Shown piece by piece: positions 9,342 through 18,463 of a stretch of DNA of 64,000 nt (positions within the stretch are counted from its first letter, which is position 1; each line of letters opens with the position of its first letter). The translations under genes and the position numbers were made by a program. The notes below the pieces were generated by a model. It ran no database searches. It worked only from the letters and a program-made list of their open reading frames with translations, and was not told the DNA's origin. The stretch comes from UBA4421 sp028228615 (GTDB lineage Bacteria > Pseudomonadota > Gammaproteobacteria > Pseudomonadales > Azotimanducaceae), in NCBI GenBank assembly GCA_028228615.1, contig JAOJBS010000005.1, positions 1 through 64,000 on the forward strand, written 5' to 3'.

Positions 9342-10124
9342 CTAGCCCCTACCGCGGATAATACCTTTGTCAGAAGCCTCTAGAGATTTCACAAAAACAT
9401 CAACCTCGGGATGTAATTTGCGCGCATCGGCTAGCTCTGCAATGGCTTCCTGAAGCTTTTTGCCGCTCCGATAAACTACCCTGTGGGCCGCTTTTACTGC
9501 CTGAATCGCCTCATCAGAAAAGCCCCGACGTTTAATGCCTTCGAGATTTAGCCCTATCGCATTAGCTGGATTACCTGCAACAGTCATGAAGGCAGGCACG
9601 TCTTTAGTGACCAGACTCATGCCCGCTATGTGTGTATATGCACCGATTTGACGAAACTGCGGAATGCCCGCATAACCACCAAAATTGGCGTAGTCGCCTA
9701 CCACGACATGCCCGGCAAGCGAGGCGTTATTCGCCATAATAACGTTGTCGCCTACAATACAGTCATGGCCAATGTGGACGTAGGCCATCAACAAGCAATT
9801 CGCACCAACGACGGTTTTACTGATACCTCCAGCGGCCATACCTCGGTGTATGGTGACGCCTTCCCTGATTACGGTGTTGGCACCGATAGTCAGCTCAGAG
9901 GGTTCTCCTGCATAGGCCAGAGCCGGGGTGTCTTCGCCTACAGTTGCAAACTGGTAAATTTTCACGCCTGCACCAATGTGACACGGGCCTTTAACCACCA
10001 CACTAGAGGCAATCTGGACGTTATCACCCAAAACCACATCGGGACCGATGATGGTCCAAGGACCAATGCTGACGTTTTCTCCGACAACTACAGAACTGTC
10101 TACTATGGCGCGTTCGTCTATCAC
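9342..10124 (-). CDS. lpxA: UDP-N-acetylglucosamine O-acyltransferase
   Basis: First step of lipid A synthesis: moves a 3-hydroxyacyl chain from acyl carrier protein to UDP-GlcNAc. 260 residues of hexapeptide repeats forming a left-handed beta helix, then a helical C-terminus (GIKRRGFSDEAI). The catalytic histidine region is MAYVHIGHDC, aligning with E. coli His122/His125, and LAGH (His144) is kept. The position of E. coli His160 (AVHQF) is GIPQF here, i.e. proline. The acyl-length ruler position (E. coli Gly173) aligns with glycine (THIAGMS), which would favour longer chains than the Pseudomonas methionine version. Starts with GTG in a GTGA overlap with fabZ. Confidence 0.95.
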   Translation of the reverse strand: MIDERAIVDSSVVVGENVSIGPWTIIGPDVVLGDNVQIASSVVVKGPCHIGAGVKIYQFATVGEDTPALAYAGEPSELTIGANTVIREGVTIHRGMAAGGISKTVVGANCLLMAYVHIGHDCIVGDNVIMANNASLAGHVVVGDYANFGGYAGIPQFRQIGAYTHIAGMSLVTKDVPAFMTVAGNPANAIGLNLEGIKRRGFSDEAIQAVKAAHRVVYRSGKKLQEAIAELADARKLHPEVDVFVKSLEASDKGIIRGRG

Positions 10125-10567
10125 AGCTTTTGCTCAACAATGGAAAGAATGGCGGAACAGGCCAACTGGCCATCGACAAAGGCTGAGCAGTCAAATTTCA
10201 TCATGATTTTGCGTTCAGCAACAATCGAACTGTGTATTTCCAAACGATCACCGGGAATCACCTGACGGCGAAATCTGGCTTTCTCTACGCCACCAAATAA
10301 ATAATTGGTGCCATCGGCAGGTCTGCTGCCGCGGCTTTCAAAGGCTAAGACGCCAGAAATCTGCGCCATAGATTCCAAAATGAGTACACCGGGCATAATC
10401 GGCTGACCAGGAAAGTGTCCGTTGAACATCTCTTCGTTCACGGTAACATTTTTAAAGCCCTTGATTGACTGGCCCTTCGTCAGCTCCGTGACCCTATCCA
10501 AGAGCAAAAACGGATACCTATGAGGCAGGTAGTCGAACAACTCGGTAATCGTTTTAACTTCACTCAT
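10121..10567 (-). CDS. fabZ: 3-hydroxyacyl-[acyl-carrier-protein] dehydratase FabZ
   Basis: Dehydrates 3-hydroxyacyl-ACP in fatty acid elongation. Its substrate pool is shared with LpxA and LpxD, which is why it sits in the lipid A operon. Hot-dog fold protein with LPHRYPFLLLDRV near the N-terminus and the active-site helix region NGHFPGQPIMPGVLILESMA (His and Glu visible). I chose the ATG at 10567 (148 residues), overlapping the end of lpxD by 8 bp. Another ATG 12 bp upstream (152 residues) is possible. It overlaps lpxA by 4 bp, so lpxD-fabZ-lpxA look translationally coupled. Confidence 0.96.
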   Translation of the reverse strand: MSEVKTITELFDYLPHRYPFLLLDRVTELTKGQSIKGFKNVTVNEEMFNGHFPGQPIMPGVLILESMAQISGVLAFESRGSRPADGTNYLFGGVEKARFRRQVIPGDRLEIHSSIVAERKIMMKFDCSAFVDGQLACSAILSIVEQKL

Positions 10568-11612
10568 CAGCTTTCTCATTTTCTAACTTTTTCACTCGAG
10601 CAAAGAGTTGCGCGAGGTTATTAAACCGTAATGCATTACGCAGCCATTGCTTGTGTTCACTAGCAACTATGGCTCCGGAATAAATTCCAGGCTTATCTAT
10701 GGACTGGCTTATGGTCGTTTTGACGCTGACCACTACACCATCACATAGCGTTATTGGGCTACTGCCCGCGATACCACAACCACCTGCAAGTACACAATGC
10801 TTGCCAATCGTTGTGCTGCCAGCCATGCCAGCCCCGCCGCAAATGATCGTATGATCACCGATACGACAGTTATGGCCTATCTGCACCTGATTATCAATTT
10901 TCACACCATTGCCGATAACCGTGTCTTCTATCGCCCCGCAATCAATGGCAGTTGTGGCGCCAATAGACACGTCATGACCAATCTGTACACCGCCAATTTG
11001 TGCAATGGTTTCGTACTGACCTTTTGCATTGGGGGTAAAACCAAACCCATCAGCCCCCAAAACGACACCACTGTGAACAATGCAGCGCTCCCCTATGACC
11101 ACTTTTCGATAAATGCTCACATTACTCATGATCCGACCATCATCGCCTATACTGCTATTGCTGCCGATGGTGCTGTTAGCGTGGATTTGAACATTAGCGC
11201 CGATTTTACAATGCGCGCCAATCACAACGTTAGGACCAATACTGACATTGTCTGCAAGCTCAGCTGAAGGGTCTATTACTGCGCTGGGGTGAATCCCTGA
11301 GGCAATAGCTACGTCGATTTCAAACAGCTGAGATGCCTTGGCAAAGGCCAGATAGGGCTGGTCTACCACCAAGCAGATGGCAGGACATTCGACAACATAT
11401 TCAGCGCTGAGGATAACCGCTGATGCATCGGTAGATGCCAGTTGGGCGCGGTAACTCGGGCTAGAAAGGTGGCTTAAATCCCCTGCTTCAGCCGTTCCTA
11501 GACTGCCCAAACTGGAGATGACGCGCTCGTCATAGCTTTCAGTGCTCATACCAAAAGGGCCGACAATGTCGGCCCCTATACGCTTCGCGATTTCAACAAG
11601 AGTAATCTTCAT
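10560..11612 (-). CDS. lpxD: UDP-3-O-(3-hydroxyacyl)glucosamine N-acyltransferase
   Basis: Third step of lipid A synthesis, adding the N-linked 3-hydroxyacyl chain. 350 residues: an N-terminal uridine-binding domain (~1-105), a long hexapeptide-repeat beta helix (SIGPNVVIGAHCKIGANVQI and onward) and a C-terminal helix (LRNALRFNNLAQLFARVKKLE). The catalytic histidine region is QIGHNCRIGDHTI. The second conserved histidine of E. coli (His276, in NGHMEICD) has no obvious equivalent in IAGSSPITLCD, although local alignment is uncertain. Neighbours skp and fabZ are in the standard order. Confidence 0.96.
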   Translation of the reverse strand: MKITLVEIAKRIGADIVGPFGMSTESYDERVISSLGSLGTAEAGDLSHLSSPSYRAQLASTDASAVILSAEYVVECPAICLVVDQPYLAFAKASQLFEIDVAIASGIHPSAVIDPSAELADNVSIGPNVVIGAHCKIGANVQIHANSTIGSNSSIGDDGRIMSNVSIYRKVVIGERCIVHSGVVLGADGFGFTPNAKGQYETIAQIGGVQIGHDVSIGATTAIDCGAIEDTVIGNGVKIDNQVQIGHNCRIGDHTIICGGAGMAGSTTIGKHCVLAGGCGIAGSSPITLCDGVVVSVKTTISQSIDKPGIYSGAIVASEHKQWLRNALRFNNLAQLFARVKKLENEKADE

Positions 11613-11664
11613 TTGAGCAAGCCTCTCTAACAGGTATAGAGAAAGCCCTTAGTTGATCACTGAG

Positions 11665-12174
11665 TTACTTGCTTTGCTCGTTGAGCTTTTCAGTCACTCT
11701 TTTGGTGATGTCATGCTTGGGGTTCGCGTATTGCAGAGCGTTAGGCTGAACAATTAGGTCAATCTGATCAACCTGGATCAAATCTTTAAGCACCTTGTCA
11801 TACTGTGGCGCTAGGGTTTGCAAAATTTCCTGACGCTTATCTTGAGCTACCTTCTGAAGCTTTTGCGAACCAAACTGAAGGTCAGCTTGCATGCTCTCGA
11901 GCTCTTTCACAGCTTTGCGCTTATCAGAGTCGCTCATTACTTCGCCATCTTTTTGCAATTTCGTTTGCAGCGCTTGCAATGCTTCAGCGTCTGTACGCAA
12001 CTGGTCCGAATCTGGCTGCATTTCTTTGTTTGCTGCCTCAATTAAAACTTTGCCTTCATCACTTTCAAGAATTGCTCTGACCGGATCTAAAACCACGATT
12101 TTCATTTCCGCATAAACGGATGGTGCCGCCATCATTGCTGTCGCCAGTACGGCCATTGCTAATTTGTTAAACAT
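11665..12174 (-). CDS. skp: OmpH/Skp-family periplasmic chaperone
   Basis: Periplasmic chaperone that holds unfolded outer-membrane proteins on the way to BamA. 169 residues with a signal peptide (MFNKLAMAVLATAMMAAPSV, cut after YA), then the beta strand KIVVLDPVRAILESDEGK and long charged helices forming the tentacles (residues ~45-125, rich in K, E, Q and D). A GGAG-like site lies just upstream of the ATG. Placed between bamA and lpxD, as in most gammaproteobacteria. Sequence in this family is poorly conserved, so the call rests on architecture plus location. Confidence 0.9.
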   Translation of the reverse strand: MFNKLAMAVLATAMMAAPSVYAEMKIVVLDPVRAILESDEGKVLIEAANKEMQPDSDQLRTDAEALQALQTKLQKDGEVMSDSDKRKAVKELESMQADLQFGSQKLQKVAQDKRQEILQTLAPQYDKVLKDLIQVDQIDLIVQPNALQYANPKHDITKRVTEKLNEQSK

Positions 12175-12250
12175 GGTTCCCTCCTAAGGAATAAATCTGT
12201 TAATTGTCTGAATATTGTTGATTGTCGACTATTCGCGTGCGCATTCTAAC

Positions 12251-14695
12251 CTAGAAAGTACGTCCAAGTTCAAACTGAAAACTCTCTTCTTGGTCAAAAT
12301 CTTGAGTTTGGAAAGGCTTGGCGATACTGAAGGTCAGTGGGCCGAAACCGCTCAACCAGCTCATGCCAAAGCCAACCGAGTAACGCAAATCATCGGGATC
12401 AAAGCCAAAGCACTGGCCACTAACACCACTGACTTGTGCTGGCGCGAATGATGGGCATTGAGTATTGAAGACATTACCGGCATCGACGAAGAACGCAGGC
12501 CTAAACTGACGATTATCTTCAACAAAGGGCAATGGGAAGATTAGCTCAGCAGAAAACTCCACCAACAAGTTGCCACCAAAGGGCTGGCCGAACTCACCAC
12601 TGTCACCATTGTTACGGAAAAATACCGGATTGCCATTAGCATCAAGTGGGTTTGTACTGCGAGGTCCCAATGTAGAATTTTCAAACCCGCGAATTGAACC
12701 AAAACCACCGGCATAAAAGTGTTCATAAAACGGTAACCTTGAAGTGTCCCCGTATGCCCCACCAAAGCCCAATTCGGTGCGCAGCTTAAGTGTCCAAGTA
12801 CGTGTCACGGGAAAATAGCGTTCGCCGGAATAAGTGAGCTTATAAAATTCAAGGTCACTGCCTGGCGCGGTAGCCTCAAAAGCCAAAGACTGTGAAGAAC
12901 CCCTGTCAGCAAACACGCCTCTGTTCAGTGTTGAGCGCGTCCAAGATAGATTGCCTTTAAGCAATAACGCGTTTTCACCGTTGTCATCAATAAATCTGGA
13001 AATTTCCTGAGCAGCGGCAAACCCTGCAGTAATTTTTGTGTGTTCAGCTGAAAGGCCAAAGTTGATGCGCTGAGTTTCACCAATAGGGAAACCAAAGTTC
13101 ACCCCGAAACCTGCGGAGTCTGTGCTATACCGCGCAATATTACGCTCGTCGTAATCCAAGCGGCGAAAAAATACGTTAAAGCCACGACTAATACCGTCGA
13201 GTGTGAAATACGGGTCAAAGTAGCCGACGTTCACTGACTTTTGAAATTTAGACAGGCTGACGCCAAGATTGAAGCTGTTACCACTGCCCTGGAGGTTAGA
13301 TTGCTGGTAGTTGCCGCCAACGATTAGACCAAAGCCTTGAGAGTAAGCCAGCGTGCCAGAGATTGATCCAGAGGGCTGTTCTTCAACTGAGAAGTTCACA
13401 TCAATCTGATCGTCACTGCCTGCCACTTGGGGTGTTTCTACTTCAACGCCCTTGAAGAACCCCAGACGCTCTAAGCGTACTTTAGTAAGGTCAATTTGCG
13501 CGCTTGAAGCCCAACCACTTTCCATCTGTCTAGATTCCCGGCGCAGCACTTCGTCTTGCGTAACCTGATTGCCATTAAAGGTAATGCGCCTAACGTAAGC
13601 GCGCTTCCCAGCGTCAACAAAGAACTCAACATCAGCAGTGCCGTCATCATTCAGCTTGGGCACACCACTGGCTGTAGCAAAGGTAAAACCGCCATTGCCC
13701 AGCGCTGTTGTAAGGCGCTCTTCCGTGGCAGTAATCAGCGCTTGGGAAAATTTTTGACCTTTTTGAACAATAATCAGATTCTCTAGATCTTCTGGTTTGA
13801 CATCCCCAAGTTCGCCGACCAAATTAACTTCGTTTACCGTGTAAGTCTCACCTTCGTTAATGGCGATAGATATGTAGACCTGCTGACGGTCCGGCGTGAT
13901 GCTCACCTGAGTGGACTCGATATCAAAATCTGCATAACCCTGGTCTTTGTAGAAGGCCTCTAAAGTCTCAAGGTCTCCTGACAATTTTTCTCGGGAATAT
14001 TTGTCATCGTTTTTGTAAAACGAAGTAAGGCTAGGATGCTTAAGTTCAATAATGTCTAGCAATTCGCTTTGCTGGAAAACCTCAGCACCAACAATATTTA
14101 AGTGCCGTATGCCAGAACTCTTGCCCTCTTCGATATCAATTTTGATGTTGACTCGGTTACGCGGTAATTCTTCAATTTCAGTATCAATCGCAGCGCCGTA
14201 GCGACCTTGGGAGACATACTGGCGCTCTAGCTCTAACCCCATACGCTCAAGGGTCACTTGTTTAAATATTTCACCCTCTTCCAACCCTTGGTCAGCCAGT
14301 CCTTCGAGCAACGCTTCGCTCTCAATGGCTTTATTGCCCTCTAGTTCTATAGATTCAATTGCTGGCCGCTCAACAACGGTCACAATCAATACTCTGCCAT
14401 CTTTTGCGATTTGAATATCTTTAAAGAAACCCGAGCTAAATAGTGTGCGCATTAAATTTCGCACGGCCAAAGAATCAACAGAGTCACCGACACTCAGAGG
14501 AATAAGATTAAATACGGTACCCGAAGACACCCGCTGTAATCCTTGCAGACGAATATCGCTAACAATAAATGAACCATCAGAGTTCTGAGTTTGCAGCGGG
14601 CCTTGCGCAGCCCCCACTGATGAGGGTGCCATTGCAAACGCAAAACTCAGGGTCACCAGTGACAGCAACCGGCTCTGAAATTTATTGATTTTCAT
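12251..14695 (-). CDS. bamA: Outer membrane protein assembly factor BamA
   Basis: Core of the machine that inserts beta-barrel proteins into the outer membrane. From the ATG with good spacing to a GAGG site (MKINKFQSRLLSLVTL) the protein is 814 residues; a second ATG one codon earlier also fits. A signal peptide is followed by five POTRA repeats (FIVSDIRLQGLQRVSSGTVF begins the first; IESIELEGNKAI, IRHLNIVGAEVF, YTVNEVNLVGEL and YVRRITFNGNQV begin the others). A 16-stranded barrel follows, with the GFGSIRGFENSTLGPR loop (the VRGF/Y-type motif). It ends in phenylalanine (ELGRTF), the beta signal. Next to rseP and skp. Confidence 0.96.
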   Translation of the reverse strand: MKINKFQSRLLSLVTLSFAFAMAPSSVGAAQGPLQTQNSDGSFIVSDIRLQGLQRVSSGTVFNLIPLSVGDSVDSLAVRNLMRTLFSSGFFKDIQIAKDGRVLIVTVVERPAIESIELEGNKAIESEALLEGLADQGLEEGEIFKQVTLERMGLELERQYVSQGRYGAAIDTEIEELPRNRVNIKIDIEEGKSSGIRHLNIVGAEVFQQSELLDIIELKHPSLTSFYKNDDKYSREKLSGDLETLEAFYKDQGYADFDIESTQVSITPDRQQVYISIAINEGETYTVNEVNLVGELGDVKPEDLENLIIVQKGQKFSQALITATEERLTTALGNGGFTFATASGVPKLNDDGTADVEFFVDAGKRAYVRRITFNGNQVTQDEVLRRESRQMESGWASSAQIDLTKVRLERLGFFKGVEVETPQVAGSDDQIDVNFSVEEQPSGSISGTLAYSQGFGLIVGGNYQQSNLQGSGNSFNLGVSLSKFQKSVNVGYFDPYFTLDGISRGFNVFFRRLDYDERNIARYSTDSAGFGVNFGFPIGETQRINFGLSAEHTKITAGFAAAQEISRFIDDNGENALLLKGNLSWTRSTLNRGVFADRGSSQSLAFEATAPGSDLEFYKLTYSGERYFPVTRTWTLKLRTELGFGGAYGDTSRLPFYEHFYAGGFGSIRGFENSTLGPRSTNPLDANGNPVFFRNNGDSGEFGQPFGGNLLVEFSAELIFPLPFVEDNRQFRPAFFVDAGNVFNTQCPSFAPAQVSGVSGQCFGFDPDDLRYSVGFGMSWLSGFGPLTFSIAKPFQTQDFDQEESFQFELGRTF

Positions 14696-14777
14696 CATAT
14701 CCTCTTCAATGGAAGCCATCCCCGATGACCTTAAAAAATTCTTTCGATTGCGCCCATCTTACATGGCTTGACGCGAT

Positions 14778-16160
14778 TTAGATCAACCTAGATAGATCAT
14801 TAAATGTTACAAAAATAAACATCAGCGCTACGAGAAAAAGCCCCCCTTGCAGAGCGGCAGATTGAAAGCCTTCTGAAACAGGTTTGCCTCTTATGATCTC
14901 GGCCAAAATAAACACCACGTGCCCCCCATCTAACATGGGTACAGGCAATAAATTCAGCACTGCCAACGAGATACTCATCAAAGCCATGATGCCAAAAAAG
15001 GTGCGCCAGCCTGATTTTGCAGATTGCCCAGCTATTTTTGCAATGCCTACAGGACCCACCAACGTATTCGCAGACACAGCCCCAGTAAACATCTTTGTGA
15101 TCATAGAAAATGTCAGTGAAGTCTTACCCAAGGTTTCATCAAACCCCATTTGCAAGGCCTCACCGAGGGGATATTCTACCTCTATCACCAACGGACCCAC
15201 ACCCAAAAATCCTTGCTCAATTTGCACAGTAGTGGGATTTCCGGAACCATCTTGGGATTCGTCTGCTACTTCAACCGTTCTAACATCCGGGGTGGCTCTT
15301 AACTCGTAAGGAATGCCTGAACGGATAATGGAGAGGATAAGTGGTGTATTCGGTGAGCCCTCTATTGCTTGCACCCAATCGGACCAATAGGTGACTGGTT
15401 TACCATCCACGGCGACAATCCAGTCGCCCTCCTCTAGCCCTGCGCGCTGGGCTTGGGAGTCCTCTACAACACGGCCTATCACGGGCAGTATGCTGGGCAT
15501 GAGACCCAACGAGCCAAAAATGTCTGGGTCATCTTCACCCTTTAACCAACCAGAAATGGGCAGTGCAACTTCGCGCTCAGCGCCGCTCTCTAGCTCCAAT
15601 AGCGCCAATCTAAGGTCGCCTGAGTCACCCAACCTCTTAGTCAGCGCTAAGGCAATATCTTGCCAACCCGTTACCGATACTTCATCCACGCTCAATACTT
15701 GCACTGCGCTTTGCATACCGTTGCGCTGCAACAACGAACCTTCGTCAGGGGCCGTAGACATGGGCGCGTACTGCACGCTGCCGGCAAAAAATAACAGCCA
15801 ATAGATTAGGATAGCGAGCAAGAAGTTTGCAAAAGGCCCAGCCAAGGCGATAGCGATGCGCCAATAAGGCGTCAACTGGGTGTAACCCATTGCGCCCTCT
15901 AGCTCTGGGCTAGACTTGGGATCTGTTAATGGGTCGCGCTCGTCATACATGCTGACGAAACCGCCCAATGGAATCATCGCTAAAGTAAACTCTGTGCCCT
16001 TTGAGTCAACCCAGCTGAAAAGCGGTTTTCCAAAACCAATTGAAAAACGCAGCACGTGCACACCGGACATTCGTGCAACAACAAAATGTCCGTACTCATG
16101 GAACGCAACTAACACGCCTAGGAGCAATGCAAACGCTAGCGGATAAAGCAAAAATTCCAT
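14778..16160 (-). CDS. rseP: Regulator of sigma-E protease RseP (site-2 metalloprotease)
   Basis: Inner-membrane zinc protease that cuts membrane-spanning anti-sigma factors and leftover signal peptides. 460 residues from the ATG that touches the cdsA stop (TGATG); an upstream TTG is less likely. The zinc motif HEYGH is in the first membrane segment (residues 21-25). Two periplasmic PDZ domains follow (AQRAGLEEGDWIVAVDGKPV in the second). The third zinc ligand motif is LLPVPMLDGGHVVF. The classical partner genes rpoE-rseA-rseB are not at their usual place upstream of rseC at 51.7 kb. Confidence 0.96.
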   Translation of the reverse strand: MEFLLYPLAFALLLGVLVAFHEYGHFVVARMSGVHVLRFSIGFGKPLFSWVDSKGTEFTLAMIPLGGFVSMYDERDPLTDPKSSPELEGAMGYTQLTPYWRIAIALAGPFANFLLAILIYWLLFFAGSVQYAPMSTAPDEGSLLQRNGMQSAVQVLSVDEVSVTGWQDIALALTKRLGDSGDLRLALLELESGAEREVALPISGWLKGEDDPDIFGSLGLMPSILPVIGRVVEDSQAQRAGLEEGDWIVAVDGKPVTYWSDWVQAIEGSPNTPLILSIIRSGIPYELRATPDVRTVEVADESQDGSGNPTTVQIEQGFLGVGPLVIEVEYPLGEALQMGFDETLGKTSLTFSMITKMFTGAVSANTLVGPVGIAKIAGQSAKSGWRTFFGIMALMSISLAVLNLLPVPMLDGGHVVFILAEIIRGKPVSEGFQSAALQGGLFLVALMFIFVTFNDLSRLI

Positions 16161-16948
16161 CAAATAATGACCCAAGTAAGTATAGGTAAAACGGCTATTA
16201 CCGAATCTATACGATCCAATACGCCGCCATGTCCAGGAAGAATGGTGCCAGAATCTTTTACGCCGGAAGTTCTTTTCAACAAACTCTCAAACAAATCACC
16301 AAAAACAGAAATGCAGACCAGTGCTATGGTTAGCAAGAACGCACTAAGAAGCGAATAGGACTGCCAGAACATAAGGGCAGAAGCGCAAATCAGTGTTGCG
16401 ATAACACACCCGCCAACGGCCCCTTCCCAAGTTTTGCCGGGACTAAGCTGAGCGGCTAAGCGGTTTTTACCGAATGCCTTGCCAACAAAATAGGCGCCCA
16501 CATCGGTAGCTGTGGTAAGGACAAACAACCAGACCAGCCATAAAGCACCTTGGTCATGGGCGCGCAACATGCTCAAGCTGACCCACGCGCCGAGCATAAT
16601 AACCAAACCTAGTGCACCCACAAACCATTGATTTTTGAATAAAAATTCACCTGTGGGGTAAAGCAAAATACTGGCAATGGCGCACATCCAAAGCATTGCG
16701 ACCAGGCCAATAAAGTCGGCAAAGTACGCTTTTAATAAGTACAGACCAGCTGCCATAAGTACGAATAGTCCGGTATAAAAAAGCTTTGCCCTTAAAGATT
16801 CTAGCCCGGCGAACCCGGCCCACTCGAACACGCCGAAGCCGGCGGCAGCCAAAAAGAATAGAGAAAATGCCCACAGCGGCAGCAAAAAGATCGCCGCCAA
16901 AGCGACAAATGCTATCGCCAAAGCGGTAATGATTCGGTTCTTTAGCAT
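16160..16948 (-). CDS. cdsA: Phosphatidate cytidylyltransferase (CDP-diglyceride synthase)
   Basis: Makes CDP-diacylglycerol, the precursor of all phospholipids, in the inner membrane. 262 residues with about eight hydrophobic segments. The family signature near the C-terminus is present: LKRTSGVKDSGTILPGHGGV followed by LDRIDS. The start overlaps the end of uppS by 7 bp, and the stop is coupled to rseP. In Pseudomonas dxr lies between cdsA and rseP; here there is no space for it. Confidence 0.96.
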   Translation of the reverse strand: MLKNRIITALAIAFVALAAIFLLPLWAFSLFFLAAAGFGVFEWAGFAGLESLRAKLFYTGLFVLMAAGLYLLKAYFADFIGLVAMLWMCAIASILLYPTGEFLFKNQWFVGALGLVIMLGAWVSLSMLRAHDQGALWLVWLFVLTTATDVGAYFVGKAFGKNRLAAQLSPGKTWEGAVGGCVIATLICASALMFWQSYSLLSAFLLTIALVCISVFGDLFESLLKRTSGVKDSGTILPGHGGVLDRIDSVIAVLPILTWVII

Positions 16949-17733
16949 GGCTCTTTGCGTCCGCCAAACCTGCGTTGACGAACCGCGAACTCATCAATGG
17001 CTATTTTTAATTGCTTGGCGTCAAACTCAGGCCAGAACAAATCTGTAAAATACATTTCGGTGTAGGCCAAATCCCAGAGTAAGAAATTACTTACTCTATG
17101 ATCGCCGCCGGTGCGAATCAATAAATCTGGCTCTGAGACCTCACTCAAAGACAAATGCGCACCCAGCACCTCCTCACTAATCGCGTCCGCGGTTAACTCG
17201 CCGCGCTCAACTTTTTCGGCTAATGCTTTAGCCGCCATGGTGATGTCCCAGCGACCACCGAAATTCACTGCCACAGACATATTCAGCTCAGTGTTGTCTT
17301 TAGTTAGGTCCTCGCATTGGGTCATCATCGCGCAAATATCAGGCGCGAAGCGGCTGCGGTCGCCGATTATACGCAGCCGAACGCCCTTAGCATGGAGATC
17401 GTTGATATCGTTTTTCATGACGTAACGCATAAGGTCCATCAAGACGCTGACTTCGCCGCTTGGGCGATGCCAGTTCTCAGTGCTGAATGCGAATACGGTT
17501 AAATTGGTAACGCCGTGCTCGACGCATGCTTCGGCGATGGGGCGCAGGAGTTTTGCGCCGGCTCGATGCCCTGCTGCGCCTGGAAGGAATCGCTTTTTTG
17601 CCCAACGATTGTTGCCATCCATGATGATGGCAATATGATCTGGCGTACTACTGGGCCCAACCTCTGAGACGGCACTGCCCGCACCCAGTTTCTCGTCTGG
17701 GTCTGGAGTAGAAGATTTAGTCTTAGAACTCAT
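16942..17733 (-). CDS. uppS: Undecaprenyl diphosphate synthase (di-trans,poly-cis)
   Basis: Cis-prenyltransferase making the C55 lipid carrier for peptidoglycan and O-antigen. 263 residues, including a ~30-residue hydrophilic N-terminal extension before DHIAIIMDGNNRWAKKR, which holds the catalytic Asp and the phosphate-binding motif. Further conserved blocks are GHRAGAKLL, LTVFAFSTENWHRP and DLLIRTGGDHRVSNFLLWD. The order frr-uppS-cdsA is standard. The gene normally next to it that supplies isoprenoid precursors (dxr) is not in this operon. Confidence 0.96.
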   Translation of the reverse strand: MSSKTKSSTPDPDEKLGAGSAVSEVGPSSTPDHIAIIMDGNNRWAKKRFLPGAAGHRAGAKLLRPIAEACVEHGVTNLTVFAFSTENWHRPSGEVSVLMDLMRYVMKNDINDLHAKGVRLRIIGDRSRFAPDICAMMTQCEDLTKDNTELNMSVAVNFGGRWDITMAAKALAEKVERGELTADAISEEVLGAHLSLSEVSEPDLLIRTGGDHRVSNFLLWDLAYTEMYFTDLFWPEFDAKQLKIAIDEFAVRQRRFGGRKEPC

Positions 17734-17757
17734 GGGCCAGTACCTATTACTGTTGCT

Positions 17758-18315
17758 CTAAATTTCCATCAACTCAGATTCTTTTTCAGACAGCGCCTTA
17801 TCTATTTCGGCTACGCGAGCATCGGTATAAGTCTGCACGCGCTCTTCACCCTTGCGCCCTTCGTCTTCGGCGGCCTCTTTCTCTTTGACCAATTCGCGAA
17901 TATCAGCAATGGCGTCGCGACGAATATTTCTCACTGAAATACGTCCATTTTCCGCTTCTGCTTTGGCTTGTTTAGCTAAATCTCGACGATTCTCTTCGGT
18001 TAACGGCGGCAGCGGAACTCGAATGACTTCACCGTTATTCACCGGTGTAATACCTACATCACTGCGTAATATTGCCTTTTCAATCTCAACCACTAAAGGG
18101 CGCTCCCAAGGCGCCAACAACAAAGTGCGAGCATCCTCTACGGATACGGAGGCCACTTGGTTTAGCGGCGTTTTAACGCCGTAATAATCAACGAAGATAC
18201 CGTCTAGTAAAGCTGGGTTAGCTCGCCCTGTGCGAATTCGGCCAAAAGTGTTGCGCAGCGCATCTATGGATTTGCCCATGCGCTCATTGGCGTCTTCAAG
18301 AATTTCATCGATCAC
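17758..18315 (-). CDS. frr: Ribosome recycling factor
   Basis: Works with EF-G to split post-termination ribosomes. 185 residues, the standard size, all-helical arm plus small beta domain: RIRTGRANPALLDGIFVDYY, TPLNQVASVSVEDARTLLL, LPPLTEENRRDLAKQAK and VRNIRRDA are hallmark stretches. It follows pyrH with a 148-bp gap and precedes uppS by 24 bp. Confidence 0.97.
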   Translation of the reverse strand: MIDEILEDANERMGKSIDALRNTFGRIRTGRANPALLDGIFVDYYGVKTPLNQVASVSVEDARTLLLAPWERPLVVEIEKAILRSDVGITPVNNGEVIRVPLPPLTEENRRDLAKQAKAEAENGRISVRNIRRDAIADIRELVKEKEAAEDEGRKGEERVQTYTDARVAEIDKALSEKESELMEI

Positions 18316-18343
18316 AATTAACCCTCAACTATCATTTATTCTG

Positions 18344-18362
18344 AGCGACTATATCAGTCGCT
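18344..18362. repeat. Inverted repeat in the pyrH-frr spacer
   Basis: AGCGAC (18344-18349) and GTCGCT (18357-18362) form a perfect 6-bp stem with a 7-base loop in the 148-bp spacer between pyrH and frr. There is no T-run after it on either strand, so it is not a clear terminator. It could be an mRNA-processing or attenuating hairpin in the frr leader. Confidence 0.4.
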
Positions 18363-18463
18363 ATCTTAGGCAATATTTTGGCGGATGTTTCGACAACACC
18401 CAATCTGCCCGATTCTGAGTGCTGCGATTAAAGGCGTTCGCAGAACTACTTTTTTGAACTAGT

